NCBI RefSeq assembly: GCF_011057645.1
Contig: NZ_JAALGE010000033.1
Location: forward strand, 1-34,259
From: Marisediminicola senii
GTDB taxonomy: Bacteria > Actinomycetota > Actinomycetes > Actinomycetales > Microbacteriaceae
DNA: 34,259 bases
Direction of reading: 5' to 3'
Shown here: positions 16,673 through 25,065 of the stretch, in pieces
Layout: every line of letters starts with the position of its first letter
Position numbering within the stretch: position 1 is the stretch's first letter
Translations under genes and position numbers: made by a program
Notes under the pieces: generated by a model
Databases searched by the model: none
Seen by the model: only the letters and a program-made list of their open reading frames with translations
What the model was told of the DNA's origin: nothing

Positions 16673-17713
16673 TCAGTGCGTCGGCACGGCCTCGCGCACC
16701 CACCCGGCAGCCGGGGCGACGTACTTCACGACGGATTCCAGCAGCTGCGCGTTGTAGTCGACGCCCAGCTGATTCGGAATGGTGATCAGCACCGTGTCCG
16801 CTTCTCGCACTGCAGCATCCTGGGCCAACTCGGCGCCGATCACGTCGGGTTCGCCGATGTAGCTGCGGCCGAAGCGCGCCAAGCCGCCGTCAAGGTGACC
16901 GACCTGGTCCGAGCTCTCGGCCTGGGCGCGCAGGCCGAAGTAGTAGCGGTCCTGGTCGGTCACGATGGGAAGGATGCTGCGGCTCACCGACACCCGGGGG
17001 GTACCGGGGTGCCCGGCCTCCGCCCACGCCTCCCGGTAGATCGCGATCTGCTCGGCCTGCAGCTCATCGAATGGCACGCCGGTGTCTTCGGTGAGGAGGG
17101 TAGAGCTCATGAGGTTCATGCCCTGCTCGCCCGTCCACTCGGCAGACGCACGCGTGCCGGAGCCCCACCAGATGCGCTCGCTGAGGCCAGGGGCCTGCGG
17201 CTGGATCGCGAGCAGTCCACCTTCGGCAGACATGCGCGGGTTGGCTGGGGCGATACCCGCTCCGCCGATGGCCGCGCGAAAGATCTCGGTGTGCCTGCGG
17301 GCGACGTCCGCATCGGTCTCGCCCTCGGCGGGCGCGTAGCCGAAGGTCTCGTACCCGCGAATGGAGGTCTCGGGTGAGCCACGGCTCAGGCCGAGCTGCA
17401 GTCGGCCGCCGCTGATCAGGTCGGCGGCCGCGGCGTCCTCCGCCATGTACAGCGGGTTCTCGTATCGCATGTCGATCACGCCGGTGCCGAGTTCGATGGT
17501 CGAGGTGCGGGCGGCCATCGCGGCGAGTAACGGGAAGGGCGACGCGAGCTGCCGGGCGAAGTGGTGCACGCGCACGTAGGCGCCGTCGACGCCCAGTTCT
17601 TCTGCGGCGACGGCGAGTTCGATGGTCTGCAGCAGGGCGTCGGCCCCGGTGCGGACGAGGGAGCCCTGCACCTGCTGGTAATTGCCGAAGTTGAGGAACC
17701 CGATGCGCTTCAT
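16673..17713 (-). CDS. LLM-class flavin-dependent oxidoreductase (luciferase-like)
   Basis: 346 residues forming a bacterial-luciferase-type TIM barrel. Typical elements are visible: MKRIGFLNFG at the start, AEELGVDGAYVRVHHFARQ, STIELGTGVIDMRYENPL, AEDAAAADLISGGRLQLGLSRGSP, and IWWGSGTRASAEWTGEQGMNLM. It should use reduced FMN and oxygen, or F420, to oxidise a small molecule. The Asp-x-Arg-Tyr-Glu-Asn-Pro pattern points to the FMN monooxygenase-like branch, but this is inference. No flavin reductase gene is adjacent. It ends 23 nt before a strong hairpin terminator. No convincing Shine-Dalgarno sequence precedes ATG 17713. Confidence 0.88.
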   Translation of the reverse strand: MKRIGFLNFGNYQQVQGSLVRTGADALLQTIELAVAAEELGVDGAYVRVHHFARQLASPFPLLAAMAARTSTIELGTGVIDMRYENPLYMAEDAAAADLISGGRLQLGLSRGSPETSIRGYETFGYAPAEGETDADVARRHTEIFRAAIGGAGIAPANPRMSAEGGLLAIQPQAPGLSERIWWGSGTRASAEWTGEQGMNLMSSTLLTEDTGVPFDELQAEQIAIYREAWAEAGHPGTPRVSVSRSILPIVTDQDRYYFGLRAQAESSDQVGHLDGGLARFGRSYIGEPDVIGAELAQDAAVREADTVLITIPNQLGVDYNAQLLESVVKYVAPAAGWVREAVPTH

Positions 17714-17802
17714 GCGGATATCAGCGCTCGCTGCGACGCAAGTATTCCCGGGGTGTCGTGGGTGGCAGCATCCACCCCCCGCGGCAGTTCACTGTGGGCG
17801 GG

Positions 17803-18351
17803 TCATTGTCTATCGAGGTCGGCCTGCACCTGTGTCCAGGGAATGGTGGGGCCCTCTTCCGCCATGGCCGCGTCGAATGCCGCGATGTCATCGTCGTTCT
17901 CGTCGTCTTCCGTGTCGTCGGGCGGAATCACACCCGCCGCCCGCAGCAGGTCGACCCCGATCGGCCCCGGGTTGTGCGCTACTTCCCAGCGGAACCCGTC
18001 GGGGTCGGCGAAGTAGCCGGTGTACCCGCCCCACTCCCGTTCGGTTGCCGGGCTGACCGTCGCTCCCGCACCGCGCGCAGCCTCGAGCACCTCGTCGACG
18101 CCTGCGGGGTCGGGCATGTTGTGCGCGAGGGTGATCGGTGGCGCTCCGGCACCGCTCTGCACCGGCCCGACCTCGGCCTCGAACTGCTCCCTCGACCACA
18201 GCGACAGCGTGACCGACGGTGCCACCCGAAAGAACAGCACCTCCCCCGGCACCTCGAGCTCGGGTTGCCACCCCAGCCCGTCGACGTAGAACCGGCGGGT
18301 GGCCGCCACGTCGGCGACGGCCAGGGTGATGAATGTCACGCGCGCGTCCAT
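17803..18351 (-). CDS. VOC family protein (glyoxalase/bleomycin-resistance/dioxygenase fold)
   Basis: 182 residues from ATG 18351, chosen because a TAGCGT box lies seven bases upstream and the VOC domain starts immediately (VTFITLAVADVAATRRFYVDGLGW). The domain covers about 1-130 and ends with the typical YFADPDGFRWEVAHNPG. The C-terminus is an acidic extension (DDTEDDENDDDIAAFDAAMAEE) not usual for the fold. VOC proteins bind a metal or sequester a small ligand; the activity here is unknown. The gene is divergent from the lipoprotein gene at 18431 with 79 nt between starts. Confidence 0.87.
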   Translation of the reverse strand: MDARVTFITLAVADVAATRRFYVDGLGWQPELEVPGEVLFFRVAPSVTLSLWSREQFEAEVGPVQSGAGAPPITLAHNMPDPAGVDEVLEAARGAGATVSPATEREWGGYTGYFADPDGFRWEVAHNPGPIGVDLLRAAGVIPPDDTEDDENDDDIAAFDAAMAEEGPTIPWTQVQADLDRQ

Positions 18352-18358
18352 GCCGATC

Positions 18359-18364
18359 ACGCTA
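18359..18364 (-). promoter_or_regulatory. TAGCGT -10 box, leaderless start
   Basis: On the minus strand TAGCGT is followed by seven bases and ATG 18351, with no Shine-Dalgarno sequence. It supports choosing this ATG over an in-frame one at 18381, which lies upstream of the box. Confidence 0.5.
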
Positions 18365-18430
18365 GCCACGACGACAGACACGGGCCAACCGTGGCAATAC
18401 CTCAGCTACACCCCATGCCAAGCTGTGCGC

Positions 18431-19189
18431 ATGGGGATACGACGTGGGGCAACGACGATTACGGGCGTCATCGCGGCACTGCTGCTGGTCACGGCATGCG
18501 CCAGCACCAGCGACTACGCGGCCCCGCGACTCACCGAGAGACCGAGTGTGGATGCCTCGGCGAGCCCAACTCCCAGTGCGACCCCCACGCCCAGCCCCTC
18601 GGAGACCATCCCCCCGACCACGGAACCGCTCGCGAACACCGTGCAGGCGGGCTCCGTCGCCGAGGGCGCGTCGGCGACCATCTCCGGAACCGGCCCCTCG
18701 AACGTCGCCTACCAGCGCCAGGGCGAGTTCGCCGTCGTGGTCGGGCTCGACTGCTCCGCGTGCACCGGGACCGCGATCGTGACCGCGCCGGGCCGCATGT
18801 CGCCGCTCGGTGAAGTGGCCGCGCCCATGCAGGGTTCGTTCCTCGTCGACGTATTCCAGGGCAACCCGGTCGACCAGATGGTCATCGTGCAGGCGGAGGG
18901 CGCCTGGACGGTCACCCTGCAGAGCTGGAACGACCTGCCGTACGTGACCGGGGCGCAGTCCGGCACCGGTCCGCGGGTGATGTTCTTCACCGATGACGTG
19001 CCCCGCGTGACGGTCGAGTACACCCCGGCCGATGCCGACGATTCGTTCTCGGGGCGCGTGTTCACCACGTCGGACACCCCGCAGGTGTTCGGCAACACCG
19101 AGGCGATCTCCGAGGTCTTCGACGCCGACCTGCCGGGCGTCATGGCCATCCAGACCCGCGGAACCTGGACGGTCACCCCGACGCCCTGA
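18431..19189 (+). CDS. Secreted lipoprotein of unknown function
   Basis: 252 residues. The signal peptide ends in LVTAC (lipobox). A Ser/Thr/Pro-rich linker (about 35-70, PTPSATPTPSPSETIPP) precedes two beta-rich segments, each ending in a W-T-V-T strand (GAWTVTLQSW and GTWTVTPTP). This suggests a duplicated beta-sandwich unit. Each repeat also contains a GTGP/QVFGN-type turn, and one pair of cysteines (DCSACTG) could form a disulfide. ATG 18431 is chosen because it begins a perfect signal peptide; an in-frame GTG at 18425 is possible. The upstream CAAGCT at a 6-nt spacing is a weak -10 candidate. No function is recognised. Confidence 0.8.
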   Translation: MGIRRGATTITGVIAALLLVTACASTSDYAAPRLTERPSVDASASPTPSATPTPSPSETIPPTTEPLANTVQAGSVAEGASATISGTGPSNVAYQRQGEFAVVVGLDCSACTGTAIVTAPGRMSPLGEVAAPMQGSFLVDVFQGNPVDQMVIVQAEGAWTVTLQSWNDLPYVTGAQSGTGPRVMFFTDDVPRVTVEYTPADADDSFSGRVFTTSDTPQVFGNTEAISEVFDADLPGVMAIQTRGTWTVTPTP

Positions 19190-19269
19190 TTGCCGCGCTC
19201 CGCCCCGGGGGGAACAATGGTGAGAACACCTCCACCTGTCCTTTCTGCGGCGGGATCAGATTGGCAGTC

Positions 19270-19761
19270 ATGACCTCGCGCCTGTTGATGCTCCCGCTGT
19301 CGGCCATGCTCGTGCTCGCGTTCGCCGGGTGCACCCCTGGCGGAGACGGTTATACCGACGACGACCGCGAGCCCGCAACGGCTACCGGTGGGGCGCTCGA
19401 GCTGGCAGTTTCGGAGATCTGCACCGACCAGTCGGAGCTGGAATGCGTGTCGGTCGGCGGGCAGCGAATCGTGGCTCCGGCCTCCTTCCAGCGTGCGGGG
19501 GTAGCCGAGGCGACTGCCGCCCGCGGTGACGGCGCCAGTGCTGTGGAGGTGACGTTCGACAAAAACGGGACCGCAGTATTCGCCGCGCTGACTTCGCAAG
19601 CGGCCGGGGCCGGCGACGCGGCGCGCCTCGTGATCGGCGTCGGCGGAGACATCCACAGCGCCGTCTCCGTTCTCGAAGCGCTGGATACCTCCGAGGTGCG
19701 GATCGTGCTGGGTCCGGGAGAAGACCCCGACGACCTGGTCGACCTCATTCGCGAGGGCTGA
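19270..19761 (+). CDS. Small lipoprotein with SecD-P1-head-like domain
   Basis: 163 residues from ATG 19270; an in-frame TTG at 19261 would add three. The signal peptide ends in the lipobox FAGC. The mature part has two short motifs recalling the periplasmic P1 head of SecD: a VTFDKNGTAVFAALT strand-helix and an LVIGVGGDIHSAVSVLEAL segment. In SecDF the corresponding parts read as 'F-x-x-x-G-x-x-x-F' and 'L-D-x-x-V-x-S-A-P'. Stand-alone lipoproteins with this head are common in actinobacteria and have no known role in secretion. The 3' end overlaps the convergent membrane-protein gene by 17 bp. A CAGATT box seven bases before the ATG is a weak leaderless-start signal. Confidence 0.75.
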   Translation: MTSRLLMLPLSAMLVLAFAGCTPGGDGYTDDDREPATATGGALELAVSEICTDQSELECVSVGGQRIVAPASFQRAGVAEATAARGDGASAVEVTFDKNGTAVFAALTSQAAGAGDAARLVIGVGGDIHSAVSVLEALDTSEVRIVLGPGEDPDDLVDLIREG

Positions 19762-20152
19762 ACCGCTTCCTGCGCGAGCGCCGACCCAGCAGGCCACCCA
19801 GGTAGGCAGCCGCGAGCACCACGACGCCCTGCACCAGGACGAAGAGCAGGCCGACAGCCCACAGCCCGCTGCCATCCGAGGCGCCCAGCCAAACGGTTCC
19901 GATGAGCGAGGGAACGACGAGCGCTGCGGTGAACCACAGCGGCGTTACGGCGCCAGGGTGCCCCACGGACGCCAGCGCAGCCACGAGCGGAAGCACGAGC
20001 CAGGTCCACGGATAGAGCGGGGAGTCGAACGGGTCACCGTTCGCGGCGGTGGCAGCGAGCACCAGCTGGGTGCCGACCCCGACTACCACCAGTGCAGCAA
20101 CCGTCGCGACCAGTTTGCCGCGTGCGGGGGGCGACTTCGGGTGGGTGACCAT
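19745..20152 (-). CDS. Small integral membrane protein of unknown function
   Basis: 135 residues from ATG 20152 with four hydrophobic helices (around 15-33, 48-62, 68-88 and 97-118) and a basic tail (GRRSRRKRFSPRE), so both ends are probably cytoplasmic. No family recognised; length and topology recall small DUF-type actinobacterial membrane proteins. CAGAAT lies six bases upstream of the ATG and may be a -10 box of a leaderless mRNA. It is divergent from the GCS2/ATP-grasp gene (71 nt between starts) and overlaps the SecD-like lipoprotein gene convergently. Confidence 0.75.
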   Translation of the reverse strand: MVTHPKSPPARGKLVATVAALVVVGVGTQLVLAATAANGDPFDSPLYPWTWLVLPLVAALASVGHPGAVTPLWFTAALVVPSLIGTVWLGASDGSGLWAVGLLFVLVQGVVVLAAAYLGGLLGRRSRRKRFSPRE

Positions 20153-20210
20153 CCGGTCATTCTGCTGCAACAAAGTCGACGGGCCATACCCGTCGGTGAC
20201 GACCCGGTCG

Positions 20211-20216
20211 TAGGTT
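20211..20216 (+). promoter_or_regulatory. TAGGTT -10 box, leaderless start
   Basis: TAGGTT, then six bases, then ATG 20223. No Shine-Dalgarno sequence. Part of the recurring leaderless pattern of this window. Confidence 0.5.
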
Positions 20217-20222
20217 GGTCGC

Positions 20223-22787
20223 ATGAGCGCAGAGCTGACCCTGGGCGCTGAGGAGGAGCTCCACCTCATCGACCCGTCGAGCCGCGCGCTGTCGGCCAGG
20301 GCGCCGCAACTGCTGGCCAAGCTGTCGCCGCTCAGCTATTCGGCCGAACTCCAGCGCACCACCGTCGAGACCAACACCGAGGTCGTCGAGTCGCTCTCCG
20401 GCCTCCGTGATGAGATCATGCGGCTGCGACGGGGCCTCATCGACGTGGCGGATGACGCGGGCTTGAGTGCCGCGGCAGTGGGAACCGCCCCGCGCTCGGC
20501 ATTCGCCGACTTCGAGCTCACGACGACCGGACGGTACGGCCGCATGCAGGAGCAGTACCGCCTGCTCGTCGACGAACAGCTGATCTGCGGCACGCAGGTG
20601 CACGTCGGCGTGAGCGACCGGGAGCTCGCGGTGCAGATCGCGCAACGGGTGTCGGGGGAGCTTCCGCTGCTTCTGGCGCTGTCGGCGAGTTCGCCGTACT
20701 GGAACGGGCAGGACACCGGCTATGCCAGCATCCGGAGCCTCATCTGGCAGCGCTGGCCGAGTGCAGGCGCGACCGGTCCGCTTGCATCGGCCGGCGAATA
20801 CGAGCAGTTGCTCAGCGACCTGATCGACACCGGGGTGATCGCCGACCCGAAGATGGCGTACTTCGAGGTGCGCCCGTCGTCGCACGCGCCGACCCTCGAA
20901 CTGCGGGTGTGCGACGCGTGCCCGATCGTCGACGACGCCGTGTTGATCGCGGGGCTGTTCCGCGCGGCGGTGCGCGCGGCCGAGCAGGACATCGCGGCAG
21001 GCATCCCCGACGTGACGGTGCCGGCCCCTATCCACCGGGCCGCGATGTGGCAGGCGGCGCGCGGCGGGCTGTCGGCGCGGCTGCTCGAGAGCGGCCCGCA
21101 CCCCCGCCCGGTGCCCGCGGCGCAGGCGATCCGGGAGATGGTCGACCGGCTGCGCCCGCAGCTCGAAGAACTCGGCGACTACGACGACGTCGCCTACCTC
21201 ACCGAGACCGTGCTCGCGCGCGGCAACTCCGCCGACCGGCAGCGCGCCGCGTTCGCCGAGCGGGGTGAGCTCGACGACGTAGTCGACCTGGTGGTGCGCG
21301 AGACGCACGGGCCGGCCGGCGGGTTCGCATCCGACGCCCCCGTACTGCGCACCTACCGAACCCGCGCCGGCGACGAAGCGGTCGGCCCCGGCGCCCGGCC
21401 GCGCGCGGCCTACCGCGGCATCGTCGACTTCTACCAGAGTCTCGACACCCACGAGTTGGTGGCCCGCGAACGCGCCCGTGAGCGTTGGGTCACCAGCAAC
21501 GACATGACGTTCGGCGTCAACGGGGCGCACCGGCCCTTCGCCGTCGACCTGTTTCCGCGGATGCTCAGCCGCTACGAATGGGGCGAGCTGTCGGCGGGGC
21601 TCACCCAGCGCGCCCGCGCCATCGAGGCGTTCCTGCGCGACGTGTACTCCGAACGGCGCGTGATCGCCGACGGCATCGTGCCGGCGGACTACGTGCTCGG
21701 CTCCCCCGGCTGGCGAGACGAGGCCACGCAGTTGCCTCCCAACACGGTGCGTGCGCCCGTGATGGGGTTCGACATCGTGCGCAACGAATTCGGAGGGTGG
21801 CGGGTTCTCGAGGACAACGTGCGAGATCCCAGCGGGGCCGCGTATGCCCTCGGCATCCGTCGATTGATGGATGCCGTCATGCCCGACCTGCCCAGACCCC
21901 CTGGCCTGCTCGACCCCGAGACCGCGCCCGCGGCCCTGCGCGACACCATCGTCGCCGGCCTCGGGCCGGATGCCGTCGCGGCGCTGCTCACCAGCGGGCC
22001 AGACAGTTCCGCGTACTTCGAGCACCGCACCCTGGCCGAGGCGGCCGGCATGCCGCTCGTGGAGGCGGGTGACCTCGTGGTGCGCGACGGCGCCGTCTGG
22101 CAGCGCGGCGGCGACTCCCGTGCCGCAGGGTCCCGCATCGATGCCCTGTACCTGCGCATCGACGGCCAGCTCGTCGACCTCGTCTCCCCCGCCGTCGCCG
22201 ACGACGGCACGCCGACCCCGATCGGCGCCCAGGTCATGGCGGCCGCCGCCGCGGGCTCGGTATTCCTCGCGAACGCCCCGGGGAACGGGGTCGCCGACGA
22301 CAAGTCGCTGTACTGCTACGTGCCGGAGCTCATCAACTACTACCTCGGAGAGCACCCGCTGCTCGAGTCGGTGCCGACCTACCGCACCAGCGACGAGGGC
22401 GAGCGGCGCATCGTGCTCGAGCGGGTCGGCGAGCTCGTGACCAAGCCGGTCGACGGTCATGGCGGCATGGGCGTGCTCATCGGCCCCGATGCCGACGCGT
22501 CGCAGGTGGCCGAGCGACGCCTGGAGATCGCGGAGGCCCCCACCCGTTGGGTTGCGCAGGAGGTGGTGGCGCTGTCGTCGCTCCCCTCGTTCGCCGAGAC
22601 CGCGCTCGAGCCGCGCCCGGTCGAGCTGCGCGTGTTCGTCTACACGACGGGCACCGGGGTGGACGACGTTCGCCTCGCCGACCTGGCGCTGACCCGGGTC
22701 GCTTCCGAGGGAACGCTCGTGGTCGATTCGTCGCGCGGAGGTGGCGCGAAGGACACCTGGGTCGTCGGCCCCGAGGCATCCACCTGA
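20223..22787 (+). CDS. GCS2-type carboxylate-amine ligase fused to circularly permuted ATP-grasp
   Basis: 854 residues in two catalytic modules. Residues 1 to about 370 are a glutamate-cysteine ligase type 2 (YbdK-like) domain: LTLGAEEELHLID, then ELQRTTVETNTEVVES, GTQVHVGVSDRE, SASSPYWNGQDTGYAS and FEVRPSSHAPTLELRVCDACP. After a linker, about 400-854 is a circularly permuted type-2 ATP-grasp domain: SNDMTFGVNG, then PFAVDLFPRMLSRYEW, RVLEDNVRDPSGAAYAL, KSLYCYVPELINYYL and VTKPVDGHGGMGVLIG. Both halves form carboxylate-amine bonds at the cost of ATP, so the protein may build or modify a peptide in two steps. Circularly permuted ATP-grasps often sit beside alpha-E and transglutaminase-like genes; neither is here. 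The product is unknown. TAGGTT six bases before the ATG suggests leaderless transcription. Confidence 0.9.
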   Translation: MSAELTLGAEEELHLIDPSSRALSARAPQLLAKLSPLSYSAELQRTTVETNTEVVESLSGLRDEIMRLRRGLIDVADDAGLSAAAVGTAPRSAFADFELTTTGRYGRMQEQYRLLVDEQLICGTQVHVGVSDRELAVQIAQRVSGELPLLLALSASSPYWNGQDTGYASIRSLIWQRWPSAGATGPLASAGEYEQLLSDLIDTGVIADPKMAYFEVRPSSHAPTLELRVCDACPIVDDAVLIAGLFRAAVRAAEQDIAAGIPDVTVPAPIHRAAMWQAARGGLSARLLESGPHPRPVPAAQAIREMVDRLRPQLEELGDYDDVAYLTETVLARGNSADRQRAAFAERGELDDVVDLVVRETHGPAGGFASDAPVLRTYRTRAGDEAVGPGARPRAAYRGIVDFYQSLDTHELVARERARERWVTSNDMTFGVNGAHRPFAVDLFPRMLSRYEWGELSAGLTQRARAIEAFLRDVYSERRVIADGIVPADYVLGSPGWRDEATQLPPNTVRAPVMGFDIVRNEFGGWRVLEDNVRDPSGAAYALGIRRLMDAVMPDLPRPPGLLDPETAPAALRDTIVAGLGPDAVAALLTSGPDSSAYFEHRTLAEAAGMPLVEAGDLVVRDGAVWQRGGDSRAAGSRIDALYLRIDGQLVDLVSPAVADDGTPTPIGAQVMAAAAAGSVFLANAPGNGVADDKSLYCYVPELINYYLGEHPLLESVPTYRTSDEGERRIVLERVGELVTKPVDGHGGMGVLIGPDADASQVAERRLEIAEAPTRWVAQEVVALSSLPSFAETALEPRPVELRVFVYTTGTGVDDVRLADLALTRVASEGTLVVDSSRGGGAKDTWVVGPEAST

Positions 22788-22921
22788 TCCGCAGGAGATC
22801 GGCGGCACCCCCAGGTGACGCGCGCCGTCGGCGTTCGTCCCTCGACACCCGCCCACCGCGGGAGGCACACTGGTGGCGGCATCCAATCGCCACCCACTCC
22901 ACCTCTACGCAAGGAGTCCTC

Positions 22922-23791
22922 ATGCCTGCCACGACGCACAAACCCAGTGGAGCACCGGTCTGGATCGAGCTTTCGAGCACTGATACCGACCGGGCGGCGA
23001 CCTTCTACGGCGCGGTGCTGGGTCTCCGTTCGACAGACCCGAATCCCGCCCTAGGTGGATACCGTTACCTCGAGCACGACGGCAAGACCGTCGGCGGGTT
23101 GATGGATGCCCAGAACGGCATGCCGAGCAGTTGGGTCGTGTACCTGCGCAGCGTCGACATCGATGCCACCCTGGCCCGCGTCGAAGCCGCCGGCGGCAAG
23201 ATCCTCGGCCCCGCCTACGACGCGCAGGACCTGGGTCGCATGGCCTTCGTGCAGGATCCGAGCGGTGCCTACGTTGGCATCTGGCAGTCCGTGACCTTCG
23301 AGGGGTTCGAGCTCGAGGGCGAACCGGGCGCCCCGGTGTGGTTCGAGCTGCATGCCGTTCGGGCATGGGATGAGACGGTCGCGTTCTACGAGTCGGTCTT
23401 CGACTGGACGATGACCGTCGAGGGCGATACCGACGACTTTCGCATGGTGACCTACGGCGACGGTGAGTCGTGGTTCGGTGGCCTGTTCGACGCGTCGGCC
23501 GGGGCCTCGTCGGGCGCGCCGTCGTCGTGGCAGGTGTACTTCTCGGTAGCCGACGCCGACCTGACAACCAAGTTCGTTCACGAGGCCGGCGGCGAGGTCG
23601 TCGAGCAACCCGAAGACACCACCTACGGCCGCATGGCGGCGGCGATCGACCCCACCGGCGCGCAGTTCCGCATCATGCAGGAGCCGCCCGCCGATGGTAG
23701 TGCGGGCGAGAGCGGGGCAGCCGTTGACACGGACACCGCCGCGGCCGACGACGACGACGCCGACGTGCCGGTGGAGCTGGGGCACTCGTAG
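22922..23791 (+). CDS. Two-domain VOC family protein
   Basis: 289 residues from ATG 22922, which is preceded by AAGGAGT at a good distance. It contains two tandem glyoxalase-like domains: about 10-125 (APVWIELSSTDTDRAATFYGAVLG, ending AFVQDPSGAYVGIWQ) and about 135-255 (APVWFELHAVRAWDETVAFYESVF, ending AAIDPTGAQFRIMQ). The tandem arrangement makes a complete binding site within one chain. Such proteins are often listed as glyoxalase or bleomycin-resistance-like hydrolases without proven activity. The last 35 residues are acidic and disordered (DTDTAAADDDDADV). Confidence 0.9.
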   Translation: MPATTHKPSGAPVWIELSSTDTDRAATFYGAVLGLRSTDPNPALGGYRYLEHDGKTVGGLMDAQNGMPSSWVVYLRSVDIDATLARVEAAGGKILGPAYDAQDLGRMAFVQDPSGAYVGIWQSVTFEGFELEGEPGAPVWFELHAVRAWDETVAFYESVFDWTMTVEGDTDDFRMVTYGDGESWFGGLFDASAGASSGAPSSWQVYFSVADADLTTKFVHEAGGEVVEQPEDTTYGRMAAAIDPTGAQFRIMQEPPADGSAGESGAAVDTDTAAADDDDADVPVELGHS

Positions 23792-23816
23792 GCCGAGTCG
23801 CGCCGTCCCGGCTCGC

Positions 23817-23886
23817 GCGACCAGACCCGGGCGACCCGGCTCCGGCGACCAGACCCGTGCGACCCGGCTCCGGCGACCCGGCCCAC
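23817..23886. repeat. GC-rich tandem repeat, 28-bp unit (14-bp subunits)
   Basis: Two 28-bp copies (23817-23844 and 23845-23872) differ by one base, and a partial third copy follows. Each unit is built of two related 14-mers beginning GCGACC, giving about five 14-mers in all. It lies in the 208-bp gap between the VOC and SDR genes. No open frame or regulatory function is assigned. Confidence 0.8.
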
Positions 23887-23999
23887 GGCCCGTACGACAC
23901 CCGCGGCCGAATTGCTACCGCCTTGCCACCTGAGCCGGGCTCCGAGAGTCTAGACGGGTGGTCCGCAGGCGGCGGGCCCGCAATCCGTCGGGAGCATCG

Positions 24000-24974
24000 A
24001 TGTCGAAAAGCCCAGCCGTAGTGGTCATCACCGGAGCCTCGAGCGGCGTCGGGCGAGCCACCGCCCTGCAGTTCGCATCGCGCCGGGCCCACCTCGTTCT
24101 CGCCAGCCGCAATGGTGCGGCGATCGACGAGGTCGCCGAACTGTGTCGGGATGCTGGCGCCGAAGCCATCTCGGTTACCACCGATGTCACCGACTCCGAT
24201 GCGGTCCACCGCCTCGCGAACGCTGCGGTGGAGAAGTTCGGGCGCATCGACGTGTGGGTGAACAACGCCTCGGTGTCGGTCTACGGGTCATTCCTCGACC
24301 TGCCGCTCACCGACTTCCGGCAGGTCCTCGACGTCAACATCCTCGGTTACACCTACGGCGCCCACGCGGTTCTGCCCGTGATGATCGCGCAGCGTTCCGG
24401 GGTCATCGTGAACGTGTCATCCATTCTCGGGGAGATTCCGCAGCCCTACTCGGCTCCCTACGGAATGGCTAAGGCCGCGGTACGCGCCCTTGGCAGCACT
24501 CTGCGCTCTGAGCTCGCGCTCGCAAAGCACAAGGGCGTGCACGTCGCCACGGTACTGCCGCCCACCCTCGACACCCCGTTCTTCAGCCATCCAGCCAACT
24601 ACACCGGCCGCAAGGTCGTCGCCATGCCGCCCGTCTACAGCCCGGAGTTAGTCGCGAAGGCCATCGTCAAGCTCGCGAAGCACCCCAAGCCCGAAGTCGT
24701 GATCGGATCCATCGGCAAGGCCCTCGTGCGCCAGCACCGGGTGAGCCCGGTCGCCGTTGAGGCGCAGCTCGCCCTGCAGACCGAGAAGCTGCAGTTCTCG
24801 CGTAAGGAAGACGCTACTGACACCACGGGAAACCTCTACGAGCCGAGCCGTCGCTCCGAGGCGACCGTGACCGGCGGATGGCACGGTTCTGAGAAGGGTG
24901 CTGTGCGCCGGGTGCTGCGGGCGGTGCTGCTCGTCGTGGGCGGCGGGCTGCTGGTGCGGTGGCTGTTGGCCTGA
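24000..24974 (+). CDS. Short-chain dehydrogenase/reductase with C-terminal membrane anchor
   Basis: 324 residues from ATG 24000 (GGGAG upstream), longer than a classical SDR (about 250). The Rossmann motif TGASSGVG is at 11-18, NNAS near 88-91, the catalytic Ser in VNVSS near 140, and Tyr154-x-x-x-Lys158 in YGMAK. After about 245 the chain continues as a charged region and a terminal hydrophobic segment (LRAVLLVVGGGLLVRWLLA) that could anchor it to the membrane. NADP(H) use is likely because Arg and Ser follow the second beta-strand (VLASRN). The substrate is not deducible; anchored SDRs of this size often act on lipids or other hydrophobic compounds. Confidence 0.9.
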   Translation: MSKSPAVVVITGASSGVGRATALQFASRRAHLVLASRNGAAIDEVAELCRDAGAEAISVTTDVTDSDAVHRLANAAVEKFGRIDVWVNNASVSVYGSFLDLPLTDFRQVLDVNILGYTYGAHAVLPVMIAQRSGVIVNVSSILGEIPQPYSAPYGMAKAAVRALGSTLRSELALAKHKGVHVATVLPPTLDTPFFSHPANYTGRKVVAMPPVYSPELVAKAIVKLAKHPKPEVVIGSIGKALVRQHRVSPVAVEAQLALQTEKLQFSRKEDATDTTGNLYEPSRRSEATVTGGWHGSEKGAVRRVLRAVLLVVGGGLLVRWLLA

Positions 24975-25065
24975 TCGGGCTGCGGACTCAGACCGCCGAC
25001 TCGGCCGGGGTTGAGTCGCTGCCGAAGGTGCGTCATCGTGGGTGCAACCGGAACGGAGAATCCCC

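Noticed and set aside
20157-22886. Minus-strand open frame of about 909 codons
   Set aside because: It lies opposite the GCS2/ATP-grasp gene. High GC removes stops from the complementary frames, and the translation is Arg/Gly/Val-rich shadow sequence.
23817-23886. Possible CRISPR array
   Set aside because: The repeats are directly adjacent with no spacers and no cas genes are present; it is an ordinary tandem repeat.
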